Position numbers and translations under genes: made by a program | Notes under the pieces: generated by a model | Seen by the model: the letters and a program-made list of their open reading frames with translations, nothing else | What the model was told of the DNA's origin: nothing | Database searches by the model: none | Source of the DNA: a virus | Virus record (IMG/VR): IMGVR_UViG_3300042444_000045 | Coordinates: 1-64,000 of that record | Reading direction: 5' to 3' (one strand) | Length of the DNA: 64,000 nt | Shown here: positions 8,937-21,400 of the stretch, piece by piece | Position numbering within the stretch: the stretch's first letter is position 1 | How the letters are laid out: every line of letters starts with the position of its first letter

Positions 8937-9078
8937 AGCTTACTTAGCCGGTGCTGAGAGTATGACATGTGGTTGTTTACCTATGCAGACTAAATCAGAC
9001 GCAAGAGATTGGTTTGAAGAAAACCATCAACTATTTCAAGAAGCAACAACTACTACAAATAAGAAAGGGGAGCAATAG
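8902..9078 (+). CDS. Small ORF, 58 aa, overlapping the thioesterase
   Basis: An ATG at 8902 inside the end of the thioesterase gene opens a 58-codon frame ending TAG at 9076-9078. The product (MSPQQLKKLLIEAYLAGAES, later DARDWFEENHQLF) looks like a real amphipathic helical protein rather than noise. The frame fills the only space between the thioesterase and the terminator, and its stop codon lies inside the terminator hairpin. I do not know its function. Confidence 0.5.
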   Translation: MSPQQLKKLLIEAYLAGAESMTCGCLPMQTKSDARDWFEENHQLFQEATTTTNKKGEQ

Positions 9079-9088
9079 CTCCCTTTTT
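9065..9088. terminator. Bidirectional terminator between convergent operons
   Basis: A 9-bp stem AAGGGGAGC / GCTCCCTTT with loop AATA is followed by T on the + strand; the A-rich left flank serves the - strand less well. It lies exactly where the + strand metabolic cassette meets the end of the 49-kb - strand structural block. It contains the TAG of the 58-aa ORF and touches the TAA of the 1122-aa gene. Confidence 0.75.
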
Positions 9089-12000
9089 ATTTAGATAGAG
9101 TACCTTCAAAGGCTTTGACAGCTTCTTCAGGACTTAGAGTATATCCTGTAATACCCATCAGTTTCAAGAAATATGCCCAGGATTTGTTATCACCCTTTTC
9201 CCATATACCAGTTCTTCTTTGGTACACTGCTTTTTCAGGATCCCAAGATTGAACCAAAAATTGATCTGTAAACTTGATAGCTCTGTCAATAGTAGATGTT
9301 GCTGCAGATGGGGACTTTACAGTTCTATACGCATCACGTATACCTAGAATAGGTAAGTACTGTGTAGTCTCACTCCTCATTCTGATTGCTTGATACAACA
9401 TGAAGTTGTAGCCCCAGTTTTTCTTAAGTTCATCATCATCATCATCTATCATACCTTTTAGTGCCATAACTATTCCTGTAAGTGCTAGGATAATTGTGGC
9501 TTCCGCAATTACTCTTTTAGTCTGAGCTTTTTCAAACGGGGACATGTCTGCCCAGTTCTTTATAAGACTAGTCTTTAGAGTTACTAGGTTCTTAAGATAG
9601 AGATTCCAAAAAGTTTTATAGTAACCCTCTGTTTGTGCACCAAGTTCTTCATCAAAACCTAGATTCTTGAACCTTCTTTTGTAAGCTGGTACTAAGTACT
9701 TTCTATACATGAAAGCAAGTTTACCCAAACTGTACCTTTGAGCTGTAGCTTTATCAAAATCATTATAGATACCATGCATTCTCTTATTAAGAGCATGTAG
9801 TCTATTCATTACATTTTGTCTTTTCTGCTCAGTAAAGTCTGTTTTATTATAAACCTCATCTACACCATATTTTTCATAGGCATCTAGTAATGACATCTCC
9901 TGATTAGATTCATTGTCTATTACCATAGTAGCATCAAGGAGTGCAAACAAGTTTGATACTTGTATCTCATGTTCACCAAAGTGCTGGTTAAAGAACAATG
10001 TGTCTACTCTAAATAGTTTATTGGCTACTGAAGCAGTTACTAGTCTACCAAAGTTATCCATATACTCACCCTGCATGGGATCGTATAGATCAAATAATTT
10101 ACCACCAAGACTATCTGCAGTGAACTTACCAAAGTCTCCTAGAAAACCTGGTATAGATTTCATGTAGTATGATTTACCCCGCATAAGGTTCTTTACACTA
10201 AAGAACTCTGAGGATGCTGCTTCAATTAGTACCTGGATATTACCTTGTATATTATTGGCAACACCCTTCATTATATCAGCTGCAATACTTGTTAAAGCTG
10301 CAAAACCAATTAGACTTCCTGTAAGTTTATTTGCTGATAGACCTAGCACACTTTGTCTAGTATCCATTTCACCATAGACAATCATGTCTATAAAGTCATT
10401 TACTCTCTTAGCTGAATAAGATTCTCCCTCCTTAGTAATATATCTTTCTATACCAAGTTTCTTAGCAAGAGGATTTAATAATGGCTCTCCCTTTACATTG
10501 GTTTCAGCCACATCACGTTCACCTACTATCTTCTTGTATAGTACAACTTCAGAGTGGATATCATTTAGTGCTTTGAAGTTGTTGGACATACCAGCAAACA
10601 TTAGAGTTGATCTCATTAAGTTAAGACTAACATCTTCCGGTTTAATACTCCAGGTATAGTATACAGGAATGAACTTCTCTTTGGTACCGGCAATAGTTGC
10701 TGGACCAAACTGAGTATCACCCTCCATAAAGGTAAACTGTTCTTGAAGACGTGTTTTAATTCCCCTTCTTGGATCATCCATCATTCTCTCACCATTAGTC
10801 TTGTAGATTGCTGGTAAAAGATATCCTGGTTGTTGTGCTTCTGGTAGACCCTCTTGATATGATAGGTAAGTATCTGTTAACCACTTGTGATATTTTCCTT
10901 TAGCGTTTTTAGGCTTACCATTCTCATCATATAATTCTAACCAAGCTTTGTTTAGGAACTTATTACTTGGTTCCGTTAACTCACCCATATAGACTAGTTG
11001 GCCTGTAGCTGGATCTGTATATGCTACACTTGAGTACCACTTATCATACTCTTCTTGTGTAATAATTCTAGCATTAAGTTCTCTCTGCTTACTATTAAGG
11101 ATCTGTTGAATTTCACTAGCTGACTTTGGCTGAGTATTCTCTCTAAACCAATCTCTTCTAGCTGCTTGTCTTATTCTATATGCATCAAGTTCGGGTGGAG
11201 ATGGATTATCAGATAGTACAAATGCTTGTGGTAAATTCTGTCTCTCAGCAAAGAACTTAGACATATCATATTTCTGTACATAGGATACTCTATCTTCATA
11301 CTGAATCTGACCAGCTATTCTTATTACTCTTCCAACGGCATCTCTTTTTGGTATTCTGATTGTCTCATACAAGCCCTTATTGAGTTCAGCAGGATTATCT
11401 CTGTTACCACCTACGGCACTTACATATTCTTCAAATACTTTAGCAGCTTCTTGTTCAAGTTGTATGTTCTTGATTCTGGCATTATCCATTTCTGTCTTTA
11501 CAGCTTTTGCAAAAATTGATAGAACTGGGTCTGCTGCACTAATCATTGCTCCTGTTAAGTATTCAAAGCCTGACATGTCTCCGGATAGCTCACGTAGATA
11601 TCTTACTAGACTCTCCTTAGTTAGATTAAAACCCTTCACCTTACTGAGTCTATCTCGTAGTTTAGTTAGTTCTTTCTCTCTTACTTCATCAGATATCCTA
11701 GTATTAGCTTCTACTCTTGCAATGTCATCTTCAAGAGATTTTACTTCTACATCAAGACCCTCTCTGGCTTCAGACTTGTATGTCATTAACCAGTCAGCAA
11801 TTAATGGTATACCATATTGAGATACCTGTTGCTTAATTTGGTTTCTTACACTAATAGCATAAGTGAGTTTCTGTTGTGGAGATTTAATTCCTGCAGCTTC
11901 TTGTTCCTCCGGAGATAGATCACTAGTAAAATGCTCAAATACATCTTCTTTAGATATCTCATCAAGTAGTTCGTATCTGTTGGCAAAGTCATAAAATGCG

Positions 12001-12455
12001 ATGAGCTGATCTATTGCAGCCTTACCTGACTGCTGATTGATAGACTTTACAAATGATCTGAACTGTTTCTCTGCAATCTCAGCTTTATCATAAACGTCAT
12101 CCACAAAGAGCATAATAGACTGTACACCTTGTACATCACGGATCTGTTCTAGTAGTCTCTTGATTTCATTCTTAGTTCTCTCATAGTTCTGAACTTTTTT
12201 TCTCTGTAGTACAGCAAGCTTAGCTTCTAAGTTTAGAATTACATCATTTACTAGATCTTCAATAGGTGTTGTAGCCTTGTCAGCTTCAGTAACTTTATCT
12301 TCTTCTTCTGCCTCCGGATAATAGTTGAGATCATCACGGTCACCAAAACCCTCTCTATACCATTCTTGTTCAGCTAGTACTTCATTACCATTGTGTTTAG
12401 CCACAAGGTCTTTCCATTCCTGGCTGTTTTTATTTATGCACTTTTTAATTGACAT
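9087..12455 (-). CDS. Membrane-active internal virion protein, 1122 aa
   Basis: This is the last gene of the structural block, starting 1 nt after the RNA polymerase gene. The N-terminal 350 residues are rich in charged helices (probable coiled coil). Two hydrophobic segments stand out at about 708-732 (GFAALTSIAADIMKGV) and 980-1002 (ATIILALTGIVMALKGM), the second followed by five Asp. This helical, late-hydrophobic design resembles ejected internal proteins of podoviruses, which help form a channel across the cell envelope. The position next to the giant RNA polymerase matches the cargo genes of crAss-like phages. No enzymatic motif was seen. Confidence 0.65.
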   Translation of the reverse strand: MSIKKCINKNSQEWKDLVAKHNGNEVLAEQEWYREGFGDRDDLNYYPEAEEEDKVTEADKATTPIEDLVNDVILNLEAKLAVLQRKKVQNYERTKNEIKRLLEQIRDVQGVQSIMLFVDDVYDKAEIAEKQFRSFVKSINQQSGKAAIDQLIAFYDFANRYELLDEISKEDVFEHFTSDLSPEEQEAAGIKSPQQKLTYAISVRNQIKQQVSQYGIPLIADWLMTYKSEAREGLDVEVKSLEDDIARVEANTRISDEVREKELTKLRDRLSKVKGFNLTKESLVRYLRELSGDMSGFEYLTGAMISAADPVLSIFAKAVKTEMDNARIKNIQLEQEAAKVFEEYVSAVGGNRDNPAELNKGLYETIRIPKRDAVGRVIRIAGQIQYEDRVSYVQKYDMSKFFAERQNLPQAFVLSDNPSPPELDAYRIRQAARRDWFRENTQPKSASEIQQILNSKQRELNARIITQEEYDKWYSSVAYTDPATGQLVYMGELTEPSNKFLNKAWLELYDENGKPKNAKGKYHKWLTDTYLSYQEGLPEAQQPGYLLPAIYKTNGERMMDDPRRGIKTRLQEQFTFMEGDTQFGPATIAGTKEKFIPVYYTWSIKPEDVSLNLMRSTLMFAGMSNNFKALNDIHSEVVLYKKIVGERDVAETNVKGEPLLNPLAKKLGIERYITKEGESYSAKRVNDFIDMIVYGEMDTRQSVLGLSANKLTGSLIGFAALTSIAADIMKGVANNIQGNIQVLIEAASSEFFSVKNLMRGKSYYMKSIPGFLGDFGKFTADSLGGKLFDLYDPMQGEYMDNFGRLVTASVANKLFRVDTLFFNQHFGEHEIQVSNLFALLDATMVIDNESNQEMSLLDAYEKYGVDEVYNKTDFTEQKRQNVMNRLHALNKRMHGIYNDFDKATAQRYSLGKLAFMYRKYLVPAYKRRFKNLGFDEELGAQTEGYYKTFWNLYLKNLVTLKTSLIKNWADMSPFEKAQTKRVIAEATIILALTGIVMALKGMIDDDDDELKKNWGYNFMLYQAIRMRSETTQYLPILGIRDAYRTVKSPSAATSTIDRAIKFTDQFLVQSWDPEKAVYQRRTGIWEKGDNKSWAYFLKLMGITGYTLSPEEAVKAFEGTLSK

Positions 12456-12456
12456 C

Positions 12457-15400
12457 TTAACAAGTATATTTTCTAATTATTTCTTCAATCCTTTCAATCT
12501 CAGTCATACTAGTAGCATTACTGATATCTTCCATCATCTGGTAAACATTGTAGCCATCTTCTGCCATCTTGAGATCAAGGCTCATAAATACAATCATATC
12601 ATTTATGTCTTTGATAGCTTGTATTTTTCTTTCTCTTGTAACTTGTACAGTAGGTTCTAGAACACTTTCAACTTGACCTGTCTTAAGATTAATGTTTCTA
12701 AGATACATAGTTTTTCCGTCAGGACTTACAAGATCATATAGATTGTTATCATTTAGTAAGTATCTTCTACCATTAGATGCATTGAACTCCTTAGGGAAAA
12801 CATTATTATTTTCTGCTAGGTATGTATTGAACTCAGTTATTTCTGGGTTGGTCTCAGGTGAAAGTTGTCCTGTTACGGGTGCACTTGGGGCAGCTTCTCT
12901 TACAGCCGTAACGTTATTTACTGGTTCTATCTGGTAGATAAACCTAGATCTCTTACCACTAATTAGTGATGCCGATAGAATAGACCTCTTTTTAAAGTCA
13001 GCAGCATCTTTGTACCCCTCGGCCTTAGCAAACTGATCTAGAGTTCTAGTTACTACCATACCGGTTTCACTATTAGTAATTGTTACTGTACCTGTTTTAG
13101 GTTCTACTGTTGCTTCACCGAGATATGTTACTTTTACTATACCACCATTTGGCATAATGTAGTTACCATTCTCAAGTTTAGCAGTGCGGCCTGTAATAAC
13201 TTTTGTACCATTTATAATTCCATCAATGCTTTCTTGCATCATTGGAATTGACGGTAGTTCCTTGACTACAGGTTCTGTGGTAGATTTACCATTAATAAAA
13301 TCACCAAATTGTTTTAAGTCTTTTGTACTACCAAGAATGTGAATTTGTTCTGGTTCAAAGATTCCATATGATGTAGCCAAAATTGGATCCCTCATATTCT
13401 GATATACTACAGCATCATTACCCTCTTTTATAGCCGTTGCAACTTGTCTTGCTGCTATATATTGGGTAGGATATTTAGTATCTTTATATGTATCAGGGAA
13501 TGGGGAGTTCTCATAATCATGAACAAGGGGATTTTTAATATCAACAAGAACTGGCATATAGTTCTCTATGTATCCCTTCTTCTTTATTTCTTCAGCTCTA
13601 TTAGCTAGTACTTTTTTATCAGCTTCAATTGCAGACTTAAAAAACTCAGTTATTTCTTCTACAGACAGTTCACTAGAAAGGGCACGTTTGGTAGGAGTGT
13701 TTTGTTTAGCATTTCCTGATTGGACAAATAAATATCCTCTATCCTTTTCATAGTATATATTGTACTTACCACTAGAATTACTTGCATTAGTAGAGTTAAA
13801 ATCACCAAATCTAGTTTTGATTGTTGGGTCATTGCTCTTAAACTTATCTACATTTTCTAAGAAAACTGTAAATTGTTCAATTGATTGTTTAGCATTTACT
13901 GCTGAGTTAACAAACCCCGGTACATCCATAGTATCTATTCTTCTATAGATGTTCTTATTAACATCTCTGAGAATGTCAAGTATTTCTGCATTGGTCTTAC
14001 CATCAGCTTTTGCTTTTTTGATTAGATTATCAAAGAATGGAATTGTTTTTAAAAAGTTTACAGCTTCTTGAGCATCACTTGATTTTAATACAATTCTATT
14101 TAGTGCCCCACGAATACCCTCTACATAATTATATCTTCCAAGAAATGAGTAGTTAAGAGCAGTATCAATATTATCTGTAAAGAAAAAAGCATTCTCTGAA
14201 TCAGTATTAAAAGTTTCACCTCTCTTCTTGTCCGTCATTGTACCACTACCTGTATTAGACCCCCTCTTATCTTTAATAAATTCTTCAAAGAACTCATATG
14301 TTCCATGATATAGAATGTCTTTTACAGCACTGCCTGGAAAGATTGTGTTAATGTACTCAGTATATTGTTGTGGAGTACCAATTGCAGCTAGTTCAGGTCT
14401 TAGTCTAAATAATTCTTCTACACCCTGTTTGACACCAGGTTGTTCTTGGGTAGATGTAGGGAGTTTAGCAGCAACAGCTGTTTCCTCAGGATCAAATGAT
14501 GGCTCAACAGGAATTGTTACATTAGCAGGATTACCAATCTGTACAGGAGTAACCAAGAAGTTCTTAAATAACTTACGGTTGTTCTCAGAAGATACTAGTT
14601 TATCAAATATTAGATTAAGAGTCTTCTGGTTCCAGTAGTTTACTTTAAATAAATCTCCGGCATTCTTGGTAGCTGTAATAACTGTTTCTTGCGGTACTAC
14701 TTGTTCTAATCCAAACGGAGTAATTCCATTACCATGTTGGTATACAGCTATCTTTGGAAGGAGACCAAATATGGCACTGATTCTAGCATTTGCATCACCC
14801 TTAACCTTTTGAATTCTTGGGTTACCAAGTGCTCTAATATTAGCAGCATATTGACTCTTAGTACTACCATCTGCCACATCTCTGTCATTTAGAGTTAGGA
14901 GATAACTATCTCTAGAAACTCTAGCTGAAAGTTGTTCAAGTACAGGATACTCAGATCTTAAACCCGGGAACTCATCAACAAGATCAAGTATCATCTTAGT
15001 ATAAGAGTACTCAGAGTTTTTAGTAAGAGCATTTGGATTGTATACGTTCATTAGAGATACCTGATTCAGTTGTAGGTCTTTTAGACCCTGGGTCTCTTGG
15101 TATGCTCTTTCTAGAACGTATCTAATGTATTGCTCTTCTGTAGTAAACGGATCCTCACTAGAGTTAAATGGTTTTAGACCATCTCTGTTTTTATAAGCTG
15201 TACCAGCCTCTGAGTTAGCTAGATAAACTTTTTCCTTGTAGTCTCTCTTAATATTATTAAGATTGATAGTGATGCCTTCATTTGTATAGACAACATCATT
15301 GTTTAGTGCTTTGGAGTTAGTAATCTTTAACTTACGGTATTCTTCTGGTACAGAAATAAGATTACCTTTTGCATCTACAGAATTTGATAGATAGTTCTGA

Positions 15401-18400
15401 TATATAAAAGTTACTATAGCATCTTTATAAGCATCTATAAAGGCTACAACACCATCTGTACCGGTACCAAAGGATGAAAGGTCTCTTGTTGCAATGATCT
15501 CTCTGATAGCTTTATTAGTAATTTCATTGTTGACTAGGTCCATCATTGGAGCAGCAACATCAGTGATAATAGTCTTATCAAAGAGTGAGCTTACAATACT
15601 CTGACTAAATAATCTTCTTCTAGACTCTTGGTCAATCTTACTATCTTCATCTAGTAGATCTCTATTAACTTCTTCTAGGTATACTTGTTGGAAGTTATTA
15701 AAAGTCTTTGTATCCGGTTTCAACAATCTCTTCATTGCAGATAGACCCATAAGTTGCTTTTGGATCTCATAGAAGTGTAAGAACATAGCCATCTCAGATA
15801 TAATCTCTGGATTACTAAGATCATTTACATTCTTCTTACTTTCAATGATGTTCTGCATCATATCTACAGAGAAGTTACCGTCTACTCTTTCAGCCTTACT
15901 TAGAGCAAATCCAGTTGCCTCATAGTATAATTGGTTTCTTAAATCAGGAGCAAAGTATATATCAACTTTTTTTGGACCCCTTGTCTGATACACTCTCATT
16001 ATTTCAAGAGGGTTAATGTTCCCTCTCTGGATTTCTATGGCTAACTGTCTCTTATTGACATTAGTCATAATTGGTTTTGGCTTCTCAGTATAATTTTCTA
16101 CTGGTCTGAACTCAACACTGAATTCTGTGTCAGGTCTTACACCATCCATGATAGCATATAAATACTTTGCAGTATACTTATTTACTACATCTCTAGCGGA
16201 TTGGAATCTAGTAAACTGTGATGCACTTGGTGCTATACCAAGGATTGAACCATAGTCACCACCAATAAGCCTTTGCTGTTCAGCATACTCACGGATCATT
16301 GGTTGTGATACAAAGTATGCTGCATCTTTTACAGGTACACCAGCTTTAATTAAGTACAAGAATGTTGGGGCAATTTCATAATTACCCTGAATGTAGAAGA
16401 TCCACTCATCTTTCTCTACATCTACCCAACCATTCATACCCTGAGAAAATACATCAGCAATTCTATCAATACCATCAGCAGTATCAGTATCTGATATAGA
16501 AATATGGTCCCCAATTTTATTATGACGGACGTTGAGTCTCATATCATAATCAGCCGGGTTCTTAGTGTCTACAACATATCTACCATTTACATATTTAGTT
16601 GCTTTATATGTCAGTGGCATTTTACCACCGGCAGCATCAAACATTGGGCTTAGTTTGTTTTCAATAGCAGCAATACCAAGTACTGCTTTACCAACTAAAT
16701 TTTCCTCATGTTTAGCTAAGTTGTATAGTGGCTCTAATGTAGTAGTAGGGCTAAGTATCTTTTTGTTACCCTTCATGTTAATCTCACCATTCTGTTTGGT
16801 GAACTTATCATAAGTACTAACATCATCCTGCAGTTTATCAGCAAGATCTTTTAGTATATAGGTATCATTAGGTCTAACTAATGGAGCATAGTTTTCAGGT
16901 AGCTCAAGGATAGATCTAATACTATCAATAAATTGATTTTGTGTAGCAAGTTTTTGTTGCTTAATAAAGTTCTTTCTAGCTTTCTTGTCCTTGATCTTAT
17001 TTGCTTCTGCCATGAAGTCTTTATTACTAGCAGGAGCTTTATATAGATTACCATTCTTATCAATGTTAGGGAAGAATGTAGTAAGTTTATCAACGTCAAA
17101 GTCACCACCAGACTTAGCAACAATCTCTGTTGGCAGCATGATTAGGTTACTTGCTGCTGGATCTAAGAACTCATGTACTTCCATGAACTCCATAGAGTTG
17201 AGACCCTGTACAGGAATACGTACAGCAGTAAGAGTAATCTTTTTTCTGTTATCTTCAGTATCCAACCACTTTTCATTCTTGATCATCTCATTGAGTCTTT
17301 GTCTAGTCTCAATAGGCTTACCATCAATATGTTTTAGATTAAGTAAGTTTGCAAAGTCACCCTGCAGTGCAATAGCAACTTTCATTGCATTGGTCTTACC
17401 ATTTTCACCTGGGTGATAGAACGGAAGATTATTAGTTCCTAAAAACTTTTTCCTTTCTGCATCAGTTGGTTTTTCAAATCTTGGTCCACCTGTTACCAAG
17501 CCATTGCTAAATGTGCTGGCTATTTGTACAAGTGGCTCACCTTTAACATACTGTCTTACAAATCTCTTTTCTACAATAGATAATACTGTCTTTTCAATAG
17601 TCTTTCTATCTATGAAGTATGATAGGTCACCCTTAAGTGTTCCATCACTGTTTGTTTGAAGTTGTCTTAGTAAGTGCTCAGGATAGTCTTTTCTTTCTAA
17701 GTTCTCTCTGATTAATTTTAAGAACTTATCAGGTTTGCCTACTAAACGATCACCGTCCTTGTTGTACTCAATCTCATTTTCCAGTTCATATTTGAGTAGT
17801 TCAGTGTAAAAGTCTACAGTGTCTTTATACTCATTTACAATTGGTGCATAGTTCTTATTGATCAAGTCACCTTGTTGATATAGACCACTAGTAATTAGAG
17901 CTCTTAACTGTGTAGAGAATACTGTTTCACCTTTGTACTTACTGTTTACAGAAGCAGCTTCTTTTAAGAATCCGGCATGTATTGTGTTTATAGTAAACTT
18001 AATATCCTCTTTGAGAATAGTTTGAGCAGCATCTTCAAATACTATATCAGCTTTACTACCACTAGGTGCTACGTGACCCACTTTAGAACCGGATTCAAAT
18101 GTAGCATAGTGCACACCCTTTTCCATCATCTGTCTGTGTAGCGAATCCATTTGTGGACCAAATACACCTGGGATAATTGGCATAAGTGCAAACTTGTGCA
18201 TTGCAGTTACAGGAAGTACAGTGTCTTCAACAAAACCAAAGTTCTGTAATTTATACACAGGGAACATCTCAATAATCTCAGATGCTTTTATGTCCTCTCT
18301 TCTTACAATTCTTTGAAACAAATTCTCTTGAGCATCTGACCACTTGTTCTGTAGTTTTTTGTAGAGCCTATATGCATCAAAGGTAATGTACCCCTGACCA

Positions 18401-21400
18401 TCTGCTTCTTTAATCTCACCCTTAGTATATTTATCTACTTCTTTCTGTACACGCTCTTTGATTAGAGCTTCTTTATTAGGAATGTTTCTTGTCTTGTATC
18501 TTCTTTCATAATCAGCAGTAAGACCCTTACGGATTGGATCAAGATATATACTATCTCTTTGTACTTCCTGCATGATTACAGTGTTAGCATAACCCTTATA
18601 CATAATAGGAGTAATGTTTTCACTTGCTGCATATGAAGATTCACCAAGGTATTCACTAAATCTTTGTGCATCTACATCTGTTCGGAGTCTAGGTCCATTT
18701 GATATGAGACCTGAGATTCTTTTGTGTAGTTCTTGTTTCTTGTGGTCATACTGTGCAATATCACCTAAGAATAGAATACTGGTTTCCATATTGTGAATCC
18801 AGTAGTTGTACATGAAAGCTTTTACTAATGTTTTCTCTTTCTGTTCAGTAGTTAAGTTGTTTAACTTAAGTCTGTCCATGAGGGTCTTATCAATAAATGG
18901 AGCTTGCTTTAAGTAGTTATAAAGCTCATTTGTTTTATTGGTAAAGTAACCTTTGATCTCAGCCTTTATCTTCTTTGCTAATTCCGGATCTGTTTTAAGA
19001 TAGTCTTGTAATCTAGTACCAGGACTCTTAACTTTTTCTAGAATTTCATTTTGAGTGTCTTCAGTTAGTATACCATCAAAGTAGTTAAATGATTGACCAA
19101 AGGTCTTACCATTCTTAAACTCTCTATTGTAACCAACATAGTTCTTAGCCTCAGAACTTTCATTGTAGATATTAATTCTCTTGAGCTCAGAAGATAGATA
19201 CGGGATCATGATACCTTCTATAATATCAGCTTCACCAGCTGTATTTGGCTGCAGTGAGTTAATATCAACATATAAGTGCTGATCTATTTTACCTATAGCA
19301 TTAGTAGCAATACCACCATCTATTCTCCAACCAAAAGATGAACTCTTAGATCCCGGACGCATTAATTCTATTCTACCGGTCTTTAAGAAAGTGTGCATAT
19401 CTTGGATAAACTTACCTCTCTTATCTAGAGAAGTAGTGTTTGAACCTGTAACAGCACCATCTCTGATATTACCATATGGGTCAATGATACTATTAACTGT
19501 TTGGGTACCGGAGATCATTTCAACTGAAATAGATCTACCAGGTCTTTGAGACCCTTCTGGTAAGAACATTGATCTAATTGCAAGTGATGACTCTGCAAAT
19601 GGATTCATACTGGGATCAAGATGTCTTGCAGTTGATCCAAACTTGTACATGTCAGTTCTTTGTAGTGCAGTGTTTATACTGTCTGTAATAACAGTCAGTG
19701 AACTATCATTGACATGCTCATTAACTCTATTCTTCTCAGGATTCTGTACTGAGAATGTAGATGCTGTAGAACCCAGTTTGTTCTGTAGGTTTACAATTCT
19801 ATCAATCTGAGTGCTTTGTTTGGAACCCTTTTCAAATACAAAGCTGTTTTTTAAACCTATTACTCCAGGATCTATACCAGCTCTAAGAGTGCTAATTGGA
19901 TTTCTCATGAAGTTATTGAGAACTCTTCTTGCTCCATCTGTCATTGATCCAGCTTTCTGAGCATTGTTTAGATCTCTAATAGTATCAAATATGTAGTTGA
20001 CACCAAAATACTTTCTATTATTTGGATCAGATAGTTCTTCTTTAATCTTACCAAGGTCATCAAGATTGAAGCCCATAGCATTTAAGAACAAGAACTCACT
20101 ACCTGATTTGAACTCACCAGATTTATCTGAGAACTGTTGGACAATAGCATCTAGTTTTAAAGTGGTATTGTTATCAGAATCTCTTCTAGTAAATGCACTA
20201 TCTAGTCTTGCTGCAAAACTTGCCTCAAACTTACGGATAGTATTACCAATATCAGTTGATGCATTAGTTACTTCTACTCCAGTTGTTTCAGAGTTAGTTA
20301 CTATTGTATTCCCTTTACTATCAAATGTTTCATACTGATTTCTAAATACAGTAAGCTGCATGTATGGTACACGTGGTAAACTAAATACTGACCAGAAAGA
20401 TGTAACAATACCAAATGATCTCATCGGATTACCTACTGTACCTTCTGCACGAATTGATTGTGGGTTTGGAAGTCTATACTTAATAAGTTGTTCTAGTTCA
20501 GGATATGTACGAGCAGCTTCTTGAATGTTCTTGAACATCTGTCTAGGATCCTTAGTACTATTTGTTGCTCTTACAACAGCATTCCAAACCTTCTTATAAT
20601 TTGCAAGTTTCTTGTATCCAAGCTTATTGTACTCATATACTGGTTTTCCTTTAGAGTCTCTTGTAACTGCAAATAAACTTTTGAGAATATAAACTACTTC
20701 TTTATCTGCAATCTCTAGTAGATTTACATCAGCACCTTTATCAAAGTTCTGAGCTTTAGTTGCATCTAGTTGAGCATCTTCATCTTGGGTATCATTTTCT
20801 GGATCAGTTTCTTGGATCCTTACTTTTTTAGTCATTATATTAAATGATGACTTTTCTTTAAAGTACTCAATAACTTTTTCCCAATTATCTCTTGCAGATT
20901 GTAGGATTCTTAGATTGTCTAGAAGCACAGCCTGATCATAGTCAACTTCAAAAGCATCTACAGTTCTATCATGAAAGAGTTCAATATCTGTAAATGAGTC
21001 TTCCTCAGCATCCTTATAAGCATCAAACTGAGCTTGAGCTTCTTCTATTGAGTTTACAATAATAATATCAACTGCATCCTTGTCTTTAGACTTAATAGTC
21101 TTGTGGCTATAGTAGTCACCTATGATTTCAATAGTACCTTTATATAGTTCACCCTTTATTCTCTCACCACTCTTGGTATCCAGATTAAGGTTGCTGAAAT
21201 CTTCTACCTGACCTTTTAAGAAGATATACTTGTCATCTCCCTCAGAACTTCTAATGATAGCAATAGCATTGTCTTCAAGGTTCTGAAGAGTTTCAAATGA
21301 GTTGAATGAGACAGTAGGTTTTACATTAAGTTGACCTTGTATGTTTTCAATATCTTTTAAGAACTTCTTTTTTGCAAAATCAAAGAACTGGCTCTTGTTA

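Noticed and set aside
9425-9445. TCATCATCATCATC microsatellite as a regulatory repeat
   Set aside because: It simply encodes the five-Asp run after a membrane segment in the 1122-aa protein.
16985-17416. Open frame on the + strand opposite the RNA polymerase active site, and dozens of similar ones elsewhere
   Set aside because: They are shadows of highly biased - strand codons, rich in Leu/Ser/Phe, without spacing, promoter or homology support.
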